A stretch of 64,000 bases of DNA, taken from the NCBI RefSeq assembly GCF_034008315.1, contig NZ_CP125377.1:4338501-4402500 (forward strand), given 5' to 3'. The notes under the pieces were generated by a model, which saw only the letters and a program-made list of their open reading frames with translations, did not search any database and was not told where the DNA came from. Positions 43,369 to 51,995 of the stretch are shown here, piece by piece. This DNA is from Pseudomonas sp. P8_241 (lineage in GTDB: Bacteria > Pseudomonadota > Gammaproteobacteria > Pseudomonadales > Pseudomonadaceae). The position numbers and the translations under genes are program-made. Within the stretch, counting starts at the first letter, position 1, and every line of letters starts with the position of its first letter.

Positions 43369-44237
43369 CACAGTTCCTTGTTCAATTCGAAGTCGCTGTC
43401 CATTTGCTGGATACGTAACTCTGGAGCGAGCCTGGGGGCATCGGGGGTACGGACCAGCCATTGCTGATAGGGTCCATCGGCACGCAATGTAAAACCCTCG
43501 CCCCAGCGCAGGCTGTATTCAACCCAGATCGCGAGGCTGCGCTGGGTGCCAAGCCCCCAGGCCTGAGCCTCATTCAGACGGTCATGGAACCATCGAGTCA
43601 GCTGGCTTATGTCTATTCGAGCGAGGTGCTGAGGAAGGCTCTGTTCGAGGCTTTGATGCAGTTTCTCCATGAACCGCCAGCGTGCCGCCTGATCCAGTGC
43701 GCCCAATTGGGTTTCTCCCAATTGAGCGCATGAATCAACCCACTCGGGCGACGGCGCCGCACGAAAAATGCTTCGCCACTCGAGGGATACAACAGGCTCC
43801 CAGGAATGCGGATGTTCAGGAACGTGCCAGGCATCTATAGGGCCAAGCACAGTATCCAGCTGCGCGCCTTGATAGCTGCCCAACCAATGGCGCGCCACCA
43901 GCGGGTCGGCAAAACGCAGCAAACCATTGCCGCCCAACACATCTGGCGGAGCTATGAAGCGCCGCAAATGAGCCGCTACGACACTCATCGGCGCCAGGCT
44001 GTACAGCAGGCTCGCATCAGGTTGACCGGTAGCGCTTCGGCATGTCTCGTTAACGAAGCCTGATGAACCGCGAATCGAGACCAGTATGGGGCCAAGATCA
44101 TTCAGCGCAGCCCATCGCGTGCCCAGGTACAAGGGTTCAACTTCAACCGACTCATCGAGTTGATACAGGCTCGTCAGTGCATTGGCACGCAATACACCAT
44201 CGATCAGCAAGTAGTTGGCCGGGGAATCAATACTCAT
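43368..44237 (-). CDS. DUF4123-domain T6SS adaptor/chaperone (Tap-1/TEC-like)
   Basis: The product has 289 residues. The N-terminal DUF4123 pattern (YLLIDGVLR, LYLGTRWAALNDLGPILV, HLRRFIAPPDVLGGNGLLRFADPLV) identifies an adaptor that loads a particular effector onto VgrG. I chose the ATG at 44237 because AGGAGG lies about 9 bases before it and the original vgrG stop overlaps it by ATGA. It sits directly before the VasX-like effector, matching known vgrG-adaptor-effector-immunity modules. Its VgrG partner here is broken. Confidence 0.88.
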   Translation of the reverse strand: MSIDSPANYLLIDGVLRANALTSLYQLDESVEVEPLYLGTRWAALNDLGPILVSIRGSSGFVNETCRSATGQPDASLLYSLAPMSVVAAHLRRFIAPPDVLGGNGLLRFADPLVARHWLGSYQGAQLDTVLGPIDAWHVPEHPHSWEPVVSLEWRSIFRAAPSPEWVDSCAQLGETQLGALDQAARWRFMEKLHQSLEQSLPQHLARIDISQLTRWFHDRLNEAQAWGLGTQRSLAIWVEYSLRWGEGFTLRADGPYQQWLVRTPDAPRLAPELRIQQMDSDFELNKEL

Positions 44238-45692
44238 GTCGCACTTTCCTCCTCTGCCTGCTGACAGATTTCGCAACGTGGGGTAGCGCTCTGCAATGCT
44301 CGCCGCTGAGCCAGGACCAAAAGAGGTGACGCAGATAGCTCCTCCAACATGCCTGGCAGCAGTGGAGCCGCAGCGACGCCCGCAAGCGGCGCACCGCCGA
44401 CTTGAATCTCTGTATGCCGATGCGCGGGATAGTCACCGCGCCAAATTGTTCACCCGCCCACGCGGATGACACCCGCAGCCAGCAGCTGCTCTTGTCACTG
44501 TTGCGCTCGGCGCGGTCCCAATGGAACTCGACCTTGACCCGCCCATGTTCATCGCAAAAGATCTCCTCCCCCGCAGGACCGGTGACCCGGGCGGTCTGGC
44601 TGACCAGCTGCGAGGCGCGCGCGAGCAGCGGCGGACGATAAAACACGTCCCAGGGAATTGCGCCAAAGCTGTTGCGATAGCCCTGGGTAAAGCCGTCTTC
44701 AGGCTGGACGTCGCTGCTGACCGACTCTTCAAGCACCTGGGGTTGTTTGCCCCGGTGATGGACACTGAGCAGCAACCACAAGTCGTTGTAGGCTTGCCGC
44801 GGGTGTTCGCTCAGGCCAAAGAAATGACCGCTGCGCAGGCTCGGCTGGTCGCTTTGGCCTTCGGCCAGTTGGTAGTCGACACGGTGCCGCTCCAGCGCCT
44901 GACGGGCCAGTTGTCGGCCGAGTTTTTCATTCTCGATCAGCGCCGGGTAACGGTAGTCTTCGAGTGCCGGGGTAAACCCGGCGGTGAACTGGCTTTCCAG
45001 CAAGCGGCTGGGGCGTTTCAAGTCATAGCCGCGGCGCGTGGCCGTGCTGGTTCGGGTGCTCAAGCGCAGGGAGAACTGGCTGACCACCGGATGCTCGGCG
45101 ACCAGGCCAGAACCTGGCTGACAAGGCGTTTCGCCGAGTTTGGGGAACCAGGTCTGATCGTCGCTGAAGACCAGGTGATGCCCTTCCGGGCTGTGTTGAT
45201 GGTGCCAGGCAATCCCGTCTTCGCTGCACAGCCGCTGGATGAAGTCGAAGTCGCTTTGCCCGTATTGCGTGCAGTATTCACGCACGGGACTGGTGCTGAC
45301 GTTGAAGGTCACGGCATCGCCGAGAATACCGTGCCCCTTGAGGACCTCGGCAATGATCTGCGGCACGCTCTGGTGCTGGAAAATCCGCTCTGCAAGTAGT
45401 GCAGCGCCGGCACCAGGGTCAAATGGTAGCGCGTCAGGCGCTTGCCGGACGCACCGACCGACACCTCTTCGATACGCCCATGAAGGCCTTCGCCGTTGTG
45501 ACCAAACCGGAGAAAGGCCGGCTGGCTGAGCGGGCTCTCCAGGTCCAGATCCGGGTACTCGCTGACCAACTCCACCCGGATCGCATACAAGGTGCTGATG
45601 CTTTCGACACCGTCAAACGCCAGGACCTTGAAATCGTTGCGCACAGAAGGGATCAGCAGTTCGAAATGCGCGGTATTGGCCGGCGCGAACAT
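44234..45692 (-). pseudogene. vgrG: Truncated and frameshifted vgrG (tssI)
   Basis: The N-terminal gp27-like part starts at MFAPANTAHFELLIPS (AGGA before the ATG). At about 45389-45394 the frame shifts: LHYL is followed by RIFQHQSVPQIIAEV in another frame, consistent with a 13-base deletion. After GAVTIPRIG the whole gp5/beta-helix spike is missing; a last frame then reads GGAPLAGVAAAPLLPGMLEE to a TGA overlapping the adaptor ATG. About 486 codons remain, well short of a usual VgrG. A functional spike cannot be made. Confidence 0.9.
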
Positions 45693-45778
45693 AGGCTTGT
45701 CCTCAGGATCGGAGTAAAGAAACGCGCGTAAGAGCGGGCAAGCGCATGGACAGTCCAAGACTGTCCATGCGGTCAGTC

Positions 45779-46297
45779 TTAGCTGGCGGCCGGCGTACGC
45801 CAGTCATCGAAACCTGTGGTGCCGCTCACCACATGGGTCCAGGTGATCTGGCGATAGGAGAAGTGCACGTCCTGCAAATGAGTGAAATGTGAGGTTGAGG
45901 GGTCCTGGCAGTTGTGCATGTAGTCCTTGATTTCGACGATGATCGCGTCTACCAGTTTGGTGGTGTAGTAGTGCTCCTGAGTACCGGCGGCTGAAGTGCG
46001 GTACCACTTGATTTCAATCTCCGTCAGTCGCTCACCGGAACTCAAGGCTTCCAGCAACAGGGGCGAAGCCTTGTCAAAAACCTTGGTGATGACCACGGGT
46101 TTATGCACGCGCTGGCCGGTTGGCTGACCAGATTGCGGGTCGCGCGGGATGATCATTTCGTGTTGGAATCCCTGAACCATGACCTGGTCTTCATGACCCT
46201 CCTGGTAGGTATTGCCCACCGAATCCGCGGTGAAGGCACCGGCGGTGATCAGACCTTGTTTGGTGCCCTTGATGGACATGTAGGCGGGTGTAGCCAT
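45779..46297 (-). CDS. hcp: T6SS tail-tube protein Hcp
   Basis: The product has 172 residues with the Hcp features AYMSIKGTKQGLITAGAF, EDQVMVQGFQHEMIIPRD and FSYRQITWTHV. It forms the hexameric inner tube and carries small effectors. AAGGAG lies 8 bases before the ATG. It is the first gene after a sigma-54 promoter and three palindromic operators, and it heads the hcp-vgrG-adaptor-effector-immunity run. Confidence 0.95.
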   Translation of the reverse strand: MATPAYMSIKGTKQGLITAGAFTADSVGNTYQEGHEDQVMVQGFQHEMIIPRDPQSGQPTGQRVHKPVVITKVFDKASPLLLEALSSGERLTEIEIKWYRTSAAGTQEHYYTTKLVDAIIVEIKDYMHNCQDPSTSHFTHLQDVHFSYRQITWTHVVSGTTGFDDWRTPAAS

Positions 46298-46365
46298 TGA
46301 TGCTCTCCTTGTTGAAAAATCAGGACTTGAAGGCCGAATTGCCAGCCAAGCCTGGAGGAGAGATC

Positions 46366-46381
46366 AACAAGGTTCGTGCCA
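46366..46381 (-). promoter_or_regulatory. Sigma-54 promoter of hcp
   Basis: On the minus strand TGGCAC-N5-TTGTT matches the -24/-12 consensus with one change in the -12 element (GT for GC). The predicted start is near 46354, about 57 bases before the hcp ATG. The gap 46298-46715 (418 bases) contains this promoter, the three operators below and a further inverted repeat at 46619-46672. Confidence 0.78.
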
Positions 46382-46462
46382 TTTAAAAAATATCTTTAAA
46401 TAACAACATGTTAGATCAGCACATGTAACAGGATATGATTTTTTGCCTAAAAACCGCGTCCA

Positions 46463-46508
46463 AAGTGCGCAAGAAGTTGCGCAGTGCTGCGCAACTTCTT
46501 GCGCACTT
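46463..46508. promoter_or_regulatory. Double operator: two TGCGCAA-N4-TTGCGCA sites forming a 46-base palindrome
   Basis: Two 18-bp palindromes, at 46466-46483 (TGCGCAAGAAGTTGCGCA) and 46488-46505 (TGCGCAACTTCTTGCGCA), are centred 22 bases apart, two helical turns. Because they are mirror images, the whole forms 22-base inverted arms (46463-46484 and 46487-46508) around TG. They lie about 120 and 142 bases upstream of the predicted hcp start, where an enhancer-binding protein would sit. Sfa is the likely ligand, by inference. Confidence 0.75.
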
Positions 46509-46570
46509 GACTGCAGCCCTTTAACGACGGGGCCTGGAGCAGATCACGGGGGGCTTTTCAAGGAAATGAG

Positions 46571-46588
46571 TGCGCAACTTTTTGCGCA
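46571..46588. promoter_or_regulatory. Third TGCGCAA-N4-TTGCGCA operator upstream of hcp
   Basis: TGCGCAACTTTTTGCGCA has the same arms and spacer length as the two sites at 46463-46508. Its centre is 83 bases further upstream, about 225 bases from the predicted hcp start. Three copies of one 18-bp palindrome make chance unlikely and mark a specific activator site. Confidence 0.72.
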
Positions 46589-46618
46589 CACTGGCTATAA
46601 GCCTTCACTTCCCTGAGG

Positions 46619-46672
46619 GGTAATCAGTTACCACAGGGACGGAACATCCACCGAACCTTTCAACTGATTACC
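46619..46672. repeat. Inverted repeat between hcp promoter region and the cysteine hydrolase gene
   Basis: Perfect 11-base arms GGTAATCAGTT (46619-46629) and AACTGATTACC (46662-46672) surround a 32-base spacer. It lies downstream of the minus-strand hydrolase stop (46716) and upstream of the hcp operators. It may act as a terminator or processing hairpin, though no T-run follows, or mark an insertion boundary of the T6SS region. Confidence 0.5.
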
Positions 46673-46715
46673 GCTATCCGAGCAGCCTCGCTTCCACAGT
46701 GAAGATGAGGTGTTT

Positions 46716-47249
46716 TCAGAGCTGGATATCTTTCGCCGCCTGCACGTCAATCCGCGCCACGGAACCTGTCAGGTGCGCCAGATCCTTGTTGTGCTCGGCG
46801 ATGATGTCTTCGGCTGTGAGATTGCCGTTGTCGACGGTGGAATGCGCGTCGGCGGCGAGCACCACGTCGTAGCCCAGTTTCAGCGCCTGACGCACGGTGG
46901 CATTGACGCAATAATCGGTTTGCAGGCCGCACATGATCAGGCGTTCGAAGTCCTGTGCCGGCAACAGCTTTTGCAGGTTGGTCTGGTAGAACGAATCCCC
47001 GGTGGTCTTGCGTACGCGATGATCCGTGGAGGCGGTTTGCAGCCCTTCGGCCAGCTGCCAGCCAGGGGCGTCATGGGCCAGAGGACTGCCCGTTTCCTCG
47101 TGTTGAATGAGCACCACCGCAACCCCGGCATCGCGGGCCCTGGCGCTGAGTGCGTTGATCGTATTGATGACCCGCCCGATCTCGAAGCATTCATATTCGC
47201 CTGAGCATAGCGCTTGCTGGACGTCGATGATTAACAATGCAGTGGTCAT
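46716..47249 (-). CDS. Isochorismatase-like cysteine hydrolase
   Basis: The product has 177 residues with the catalytic triad of the family: Asp9 in LIIDVQ, Lys81 in HRVRKTTGDSF and Cys114 in CGLQTDYCVNATVR. Members hydrolyse amides such as nicotinamide or carbamoyl compounds, or isochorismate. The substrate is not deducible. The ATG at 47249 has AAGGAAGG 5 bases before it. It is downstream of ggt in the same direction and possibly co-transcribed. Confidence 0.87.
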   Translation of the reverse strand: MTTALLIIDVQQALCSGEYECFEIGRVINTINALSARARDAGVAVVLIQHEETGSPLAHDAPGWQLAEGLQTASTDHRVRKTTGDSFYQTNLQKLLPAQDFERLIMCGLQTDYCVNATVRQALKLGYDVVLAADAHSTVDNGNLTAEDIIAEHNKDLAHLTGSVARIDVQAAKDIQL

Positions 47250-47317
47250 GATTCCTTCCTTGAAATGTCGATGGATCAGGGGACGAACATAGGCTCGCCC
47301 CCTTTGAAAAACAACCC

Positions 47318-49045
47318 TCAATAACCCAGCGACAAGCCCGTGTTACGCCGCGGATCGTTGGCCCCGTAGAAACGGTTGTTGCCCACCGGCTTGCCACCCA
47401 GAGATGGCGCACCCACGAGGATCGCGGCCAGGTGGTTGGCATCCTGGGGACCGGCGAACTTGTGACCCCAGCTTTCGAGGATTTTCACCGTGTCGGGGCT
47501 GGTGGTGAAGGCTTCCAGATTGGTCTCTTCCGGCAGCCACTGCTGGTGGAAACGCGGCGCGTCGACCGCTTCCTGAATGTTCATGCCGTAGTCGATCACG
47601 TTGAGCATGGTCAGCAAGGTTGCCGTAATGATGCGGCTACCGCCCGGCGTACCGACCACCATCACCACCTTGCCGTCCTTGGTGACGATGGTCGGGCTCA
47701 TGGACGACAGCGGCGCCTTGCCGGGCGCGATGGCGTTGGCCTCGCCCTGCACCAGACCGTACATGTTCGGCACGCCGATTTTCGAGGTAAAGTCGTCCAT
47801 TTCATCGTTGAGGATGACCCCGGTCTTGCTCGCCATGACACCGGCACCGAACCAGTCGTTAAGGGTGTAGGTCACCGACACCGCGTTACCCCATTTATCG
47901 ACGATGGAGTAATGGGTGGTGTTGCTGCCTTCATGGGGCGCCACGCCCGGTTTCAACTCGCTGGAGACCGCTGCTTTTTGTGGGTTGATCGCTTCGCGCA
48001 GTTTGGTTGCGTAGTTCTTGTCCAGCAGGTGGGCAATCGGGTTTTTAACGAAATCCGGGTCGCCCAGGTAACTGTTGCGGTCTACATACGCGTGGCGCAT
48101 CGCTTCGATCTGGTAATGCATGCCCTGAGCCGAGTGATAGCCCAGATCCTTCATCGGATAACCTTCGAGGATGTTCATGATCTGGCAGATCACCACACCA
48201 CCGGAGCTCGGTGGCGGTGCCGAGACCACGTGGTAACCCCGGTAGTCGCACTCGATGGGGGCCAGTTCGCGGGTCTTGTACTTGTCGAGGTCGGCCTGGG
48301 TGATGATGCCCTTGTTGGCCTGGCTGGACGTGACAATGGCGTCGGCCACCCAACCTTTATAGAAACCGTCGCTACCCTTCTCGGATATTTCCCGCAGGGT
48401 TTTGCTCAGGTCCTTTTGCACCAGTTTCTGTCCGACCTTCATCGGTTCGCCGTTGCTGAGGAAAATCGCGCCGGAGTCCTTGATGTCTTTCTTGAACACG
48501 TCGGTGGCGTAGTCCAGCAGATCGACGTCGCCCTGTTCCAGGACGAAACCGTCTTCAGCGAGCTTGATGGCCGGGGCGATGATTTCCTTGCGCGGCTTGG
48601 TGCCGTACTTCGACAACGCCAGCTCCATACCGGATACCGTACCCGGTACGCCGACGGCCAGGTGCCCTCGCGTACTCAGGTCAGGAACGACGTTGCCATC
48701 CTTGTCGAGGTACATGTTGGCGGTCGCGGCCAGCGGGGCTTTTTCGCGGAAGTCGAGGAAGGTCTTGCGCCCGTCCGCCAACTGAATGGTCATGAAACCA
48801 CCGCCGCCGAGGTTGCCCGCCGCCGGGTACACCACCGCCAGCGCATAGCCCACCGCGACGGCGGCATCGACGGCGTTGCCACCGTTCTTGAGCACATCCA
48901 CACCGACATGGCTGGCCAGGTGCTGCGCGGTGACCACCATGCCGTTTTCCCCGGTAGCCGGGGCCACAGAGGCAGCGTGGGCAGTCAGGCAGCTGAGCGC
49001 TAACGAGGTCGCAATCAGCGTTTTGGCAAAAGGTTCGTACTTCAT
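47318..49045 (-). CDS. ggt: Periplasmic gamma-glutamyltransferase
   Basis: This is a 575-residue Ntn-hydrolase with a signal peptide (cleavage after TAHA). The nucleophile Thr lies in GSNTTHYSIVDKWGNAVSVT, where autocleavage yields large and small subunits. The GGNAVDAAVAVGYALAVVYP and GTPGGSRIITATLL segments are typical. It cleaves glutathione and gamma-glutamyl compounds in the periplasm. Length is normal. Confidence 0.95.
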   Translation of the reverse strand: MKYEPFAKTLIATSLALSCLTAHAASVAPATGENGMVVTAQHLASHVGVDVLKNGGNAVDAAVAVGYALAVVYPAAGNLGGGGFMTIQLADGRKTFLDFREKAPLAATANMYLDKDGNVVPDLSTRGHLAVGVPGTVSGMELALSKYGTKPRKEIIAPAIKLAEDGFVLEQGDVDLLDYATDVFKKDIKDSGAIFLSNGEPMKVGQKLVQKDLSKTLREISEKGSDGFYKGWVADAIVTSSQANKGIITQADLDKYKTRELAPIECDYRGYHVVSAPPPSSGGVVICQIMNILEGYPMKDLGYHSAQGMHYQIEAMRHAYVDRNSYLGDPDFVKNPIAHLLDKNYATKLREAINPQKAAVSSELKPGVAPHEGSNTTHYSIVDKWGNAVSVTYTLNDWFGAGVMASKTGVILNDEMDDFTSKIGVPNMYGLVQGEANAIAPGKAPLSSMSPTIVTKDGKVVMVVGTPGGSRIITATLLTMLNVIDYGMNIQEAVDAPRFHQQWLPEETNLEAFTTSPDTVKILESWGHKFAGPQDANHLAAILVGAPSLGGKPVGNNRFYGANDPRRNTGLSLGY

Positions 49046-49182
49046 GAGTCAGTCTCTTCTTCTTATGTAAGTAGGAAAACTCGTCAAAAGCAGTAGCCAA
49101 GTATGGTCGGGAATACGTATTGCGCCTCCCCGTCGAGGCAGTATCCTTAACGCTTGTTCAGCAATTTCGCGCGGACCTCGGC

Positions 49183-49695
49183 ATGACCTATACCTACATG
49201 ACATTCGCCTCCCCGGTCGGCGAATTGAAGCTGGTCGCGAAAGGTTTACGACTGGCAGCCATCCTCTGGGAAAATGACAAACCCGGCCGGGTAAGGCTCG
49301 GGCCGATGAGTGAAGCGCCGGACAATCCGGTCTTGCTGAAAACCGCTCGGCAGTTACGCGAATATTTTTCCGGCAGCCGCAATCGCTTCGAGCTGGATCT
49401 GGATTTTGTCGGGACGGTGTTTCAGAAGAAGGTCTGGGCGGCGTTGCTGACCATTCCGTTCGGCGAGACCCGCAGCTACAGCCAGATCGCTGAACAAATC
49501 GGCAATCCGACGGCGGTCCGGGCAGTGGGCGCGGCGAATGGCAAGAACCCGATATCGATTGTCGCGCCTTGTCATCGAGTGATTGGCGCGTCGGGAAAAT
49601 TGACCGGGTTTGCCGGCGGGCTGGAGGCGAAGGAGTTATTGCTGACGCTGGAAGGCGGACACTGGACCGGAACACCCCGCCTCCCCGGCTTTTAA
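49183..49695 (+). CDS. ogt: Methylated-DNA--protein-cysteine methyltransferase
   Basis: The product has 170 residues. The active-site Cys130 lies in the IVAPCHRVIG motif, with FGETRSYSQIA and NPTAVRAVGAANGKNP before it as the DNA-binding part. It removes O6-alkyl groups from guanine by irreversible transfer to itself. I chose the ATG at 49183 (MTYTYMTFASPVGEL) because the domain starts there; an in-frame ATG at 49120 adds 21 residues without family similarity. It is divergent from ggt. Confidence 0.92.
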   Translation: MTYTYMTFASPVGELKLVAKGLRLAAILWENDKPGRVRLGPMSEAPDNPVLLKTARQLREYFSGSRNRFELDLDFVGTVFQKKVWAALLTIPFGETRSYSQIAEQIGNPTAVRAVGAANGKNPISIVAPCHRVIGASGKLTGFAGGLEAKELLLTLEGGHWTGTPRLPGF

Positions 49696-49699
49696 TCGT

Positions 49700-49726
49700 G
49701 TAGGAGCTGCCGCAGGCTGCTCCTAC
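49700..49726. terminator. Hairpin GTAGGAGC...GCTCCTAC between convergent genes
   Basis: An 8-base stem closes an 11-base loop (TGCCGCAGGCT) between the convergent ends of the methyltransferase and hemerythrin genes. It is a single half of the GAGCTGCCG-type REP family and may serve both genes as a transcription stop. Confidence 0.5.
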
Positions 49727-49735
49727 GGGTATGGC

Positions 49736-50173
49736 TTAAGCCAGCTGCGCCTTGTATTCCTTCTCGTACTGCCCTGCCAATGACTCTTTTTGTTTGTCGT
49801 CGAGCAACTTGCCGGCCATCTGGAAGAACTTCTGCTCTTCCTCCTTGAGGTGATGATGAACCTTCTCCGAGAGTTTCTTCGCCGTCGCCAGCCAGGCCGG
49901 GCTGGACATCTCGGTCTCATCCAGCTCCTCCATCATTTCGTCCATTTCATGATGTTCGGCAATCGCATGCCGGCTGAGGTCGACGCCGTTGTCGAATTCC
50001 ATCAGCGGGATATAGAAATGCCGCTCTTCCGCGGTTTCATGGGCCTGGAGTTCAGCCTTGAGCTGCTTGTATGCCTCGACCCGCTCAGGGGTGTCGCCGC
50101 TGGTATGGATCAGCGCCTTGGCATAGGTCCGTTGGCGTTCGTGGCTTTCACGCAAGGCTTCGAAAATATTCAC
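49736..50173 (-). CDS. Hemerythrin-domain (HHE) protein
   Basis: The product has 145 residues of four-helix type with the expected iron-ligand histidines and acids: ESHERQR near the start, AHETAEERHFYIPLME, AEHHEMDEMMEE and VHHHLKEEEQKFF. Such proteins bind a di-iron site and are linked to oxygen, NO or iron sensing and protection. It is transcribed alone, convergent with the methyltransferase gene. Confidence 0.9.
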   Translation of the reverse strand: MNIFEALRESHERQRTYAKALIHTSGDTPERVEAYKQLKAELQAHETAEERHFYIPLMEFDNGVDLSRHAIAEHHEMDEMMEELDETEMSSPAWLATAKKLSEKVHHHLKEEEQKFFQMAGKLLDDKQKESLAGQYEKEYKAQLA

Positions 50174-50319
50174 GGAGTGTCCTCATCGGCCGCGCTCTGG
50201 AATGACGCGTCTTAATCAATGACATCTGCGCGCTGGCGAGGGTTCCACCGTCGTCAGGGTGATGGAACATTGGTGGTGACCACGATAGGCTGAGGTTTCA
50301 CCGCCATAAGGATATAGCC

Positions 50320-50745
50320 ATGAACCTGCGAATCGAACGCAAGCAAAACCCCACCCCGGAGGAACGCGAGGCGATCCTCGTGCCGTTACGTGCCTACAAC
50401 GGCTCGCAGTCGGCAAGCCCTCCACCGGAACATATCGCATTGCTGATACGCGACGACAACGACGACATCGTCGGTGGCGTTTACGCCCGATTGTTCTATC
50501 AATGGCTGTTTATTGATTTGCTGGCGGTGCCGGAACAGGCTCGGGGACAGGGCATGGGCACGAAGCTGATGCAGATGGCAGAAGACCTGGCGCGCGAAAA
50601 GGAATGCGTCGGCCTGTGGCTGGAAACCTTCGAGTTCCAGGCGCCGGAATTCTACAAGAAGTGCGGCTACAGCGAGATCGGCCACATCGCCGACTACCCG
50701 CCTGGGCACAAGCACTTCTTCTTCCAGAAGCGCCTGATTTACTGA
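50320..50745 (+). CDS. GNAT-family N-acetyltransferase
   Basis: The product has 141 residues with the acetyl-CoA loop VPEQARGQGMGTKLMQMAE (Q/RxxGxG/A type) and a C-terminal FQAPEFYKKCGYSEIG. The substrate is unknown. A weak Shine-Dalgarno (AAGGA) precedes the ATG. A REP-like pair follows its stop, between it and the convergent lipoprotein gene. Confidence 0.9.
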   Translation: MNLRIERKQNPTPEEREAILVPLRAYNGSQSASPPPEHIALLIRDDNDDIVGGVYARLFYQWLFIDLLAVPEQARGQGMGTKLMQMAEDLAREKECVGLWLETFEFQAPEFYKKCGYSEIGHIADYPPGHKHFFFQKRLIY

Positions 50746-50757
50746 CGTCAACACTCC

Positions 50758-50859
50758 CTGTAGGAGCGAGCCTGCTCGCGATGGTCGTCAACGATAGCGC
50801 GCTGAATCTGATATCCCGCGACGTATTCGAATTCATCGCGAGCAGGCTCGCTCCTACAG
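50758..50859. repeat. REP-like inverted repeat pair (GAGCGAGCCTGCTCGC family)
   Basis: Perfect 25-base arms at 50758-50782 and 50835-50859, identical to those at 479-570, lie between the convergent acetyltransferase and lipoprotein genes. They probably form a large cruciform or RNA hairpin that stops both transcripts. Confidence 0.9.
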
Positions 50860-50873
50860 GGGTATACGTCAAC

Positions 50874-51233
50874 TTACAGGCAGGTCGCCAACGCCGCCAA
50901 CCGGCGCTTGGCCACAAAGTCATCCTGCTGGGCGTAGTAGCTCAGCACGGTGCCCGAGGCATCGGTGGTCACATCGACAAACGACTGCGCCGAACGCGTG
51001 TAAACAGTGGTGCTGCCCTTCTCGCCAGGATCCAGGTACGCCGCCGCATCGACACCGAACACCGCTTCGTCCTGCCAGGAAAACTGCACACACTGGGCGA
51101 CGTCTTTTGCCGGCTTGTTCGAGTTCAGGGTCTTGTACGGGGCCTTGGTGCGAGCATCGTTCATCGCCGAGCTCGCGCATCCCGCCAACAAGGTAGCGGC
51201 CAGCGCCACCATCAGAATTCGCATTGCATTCAC
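50874..51233 (-). CDS. Small putative lipoprotein
   Basis: The product has 119 residues: a signal peptide with lipobox TLLAGCASS (Cys at 19) and a mature domain without recognised family. It carries two further Cys (AQCVQFSWQ and the C-terminal TCL), which may form a disulfide. The ATG at 51233 or the one three codons later could be the start. Divergent from the gene at 51372. Confidence 0.75.
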   Translation of the reverse strand: MNAMRILMVALAATLLAGCASSAMNDARTKAPYKTLNSNKPAKDVAQCVQFSWQDEAVFGVDAAAYLDPGEKGSTTVYTRSAQSFVDVTTDASGTVLSYYAQQDDFVAKRRLAALATCL

Positions 51234-51371
51234 TCATCAGGAAAAAGCGGACTGTATCACCGTGGCAGGGCGTTTCGTTCTGCTTTACTGCATTTATAAC
51301 GCGACATCGCGCAACGATTCGCGCACCCTGTCGCGCCTTTATCGCTGTATCGCTCCCTGACTGGAAACCCC

Positions 51372-51620
51372 ATGACACCCAATGCCGAATTTTACAAACC
51401 GACCACCGAATATGCCGACAAGCTGATCAGTCAGATCGGCCAGACGCCTTCCTGGATTGCCAAACGCATCGGCGTCACCGACAAGCGCATTCGCTACATC
51501 CTTGACGGCGAAAGAACCGTCAAGGGCGAAACCACGCCGATCCAGATGACCTACACCGAACAATTCGCCCTCGAATGCCTGGCGGCAGCAGCCAAGGCCA
51601 ACAAGAAACAGTCTTCGTAA
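51372..51620 (+). CDS. Small helix-turn-helix-like protein
   Basis: The product has 82 residues. The middle (WIAKRIGVTDKRIRYILDGE) looks like a XRE-type helix-turn-helix, followed by a short basic tail. It may be a small DNA-binding protein; no partner is known. It lies 20 bases before the next gene and is probably co-transcribed with it. Confidence 0.65.
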   Translation: MTPNAEFYKPTTEYADKLISQIGQTPSWIAKRIGVTDKRIRYILDGERTVKGETTPIQMTYTEQFALECLAAAAKANKKQSS

Positions 51621-51640
51621 TCCGATCTCAAGGAGCGACC

Positions 51641-51970
51641 ATGGCGGCATCCGAACAGCAACATGAGCACGCACTGAAGAAGTTCCTCGACGAACGCCCC
51701 GAGTTGCGCCATCAACTCGATAATCTAAACCCGCTGCTGGCGCAGGCCAAGGGCGAGACCCAGGCGCAGTATCGAGAGGAGCGCTTGCATGAAGCCTTTG
51801 AGGAAGAAGCCGAGCGGCTGGGATTGTTCGCCTGGGAGCTGACCTTGCAACTGACGGCCGCCACGCCGCAGGACTACGAAGCTCAACGCCTTGAAGTGCA
51901 TCGGGAAGTGGCGGAGATGGCCGGGATGGACTGGTTGGAGTATTGCGACTTGTATGGGATAACACCCTAA
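51641..51970 (+). CDS. Hypothetical protein
   Basis: The product has 109 residues, acidic and strongly helical, with no family that I recognise. AAGGAGCG precedes the ATG at 51641. An upstream in-frame ATG at 51575 lies inside the previous gene and is less likely. It contains an acidic cluster (EEEAERLGLFAWELTLQL) and ends in YCDLYGITP. Confidence 0.65.
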   Translation: MAASEQQHEHALKKFLDERPELRHQLDNLNPLLAQAKGETQAQYREERLHEAFEEEAERLGLFAWELTLQLTAATPQDYEAQRLEVHREVAEMAGMDWLEYCDLYGITP

Positions 51971-51995
51971 CCACTGCTCAAGGACGCCATCGCCC

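Noticed and set aside
46463..46508. The 46-base palindrome upstream of hcp as a transcription terminator
   Set aside because: It consists of two mirror copies of an 18-bp site that recurs a third time, has no T-run, and lies in enhancer position to a sigma-54 promoter.
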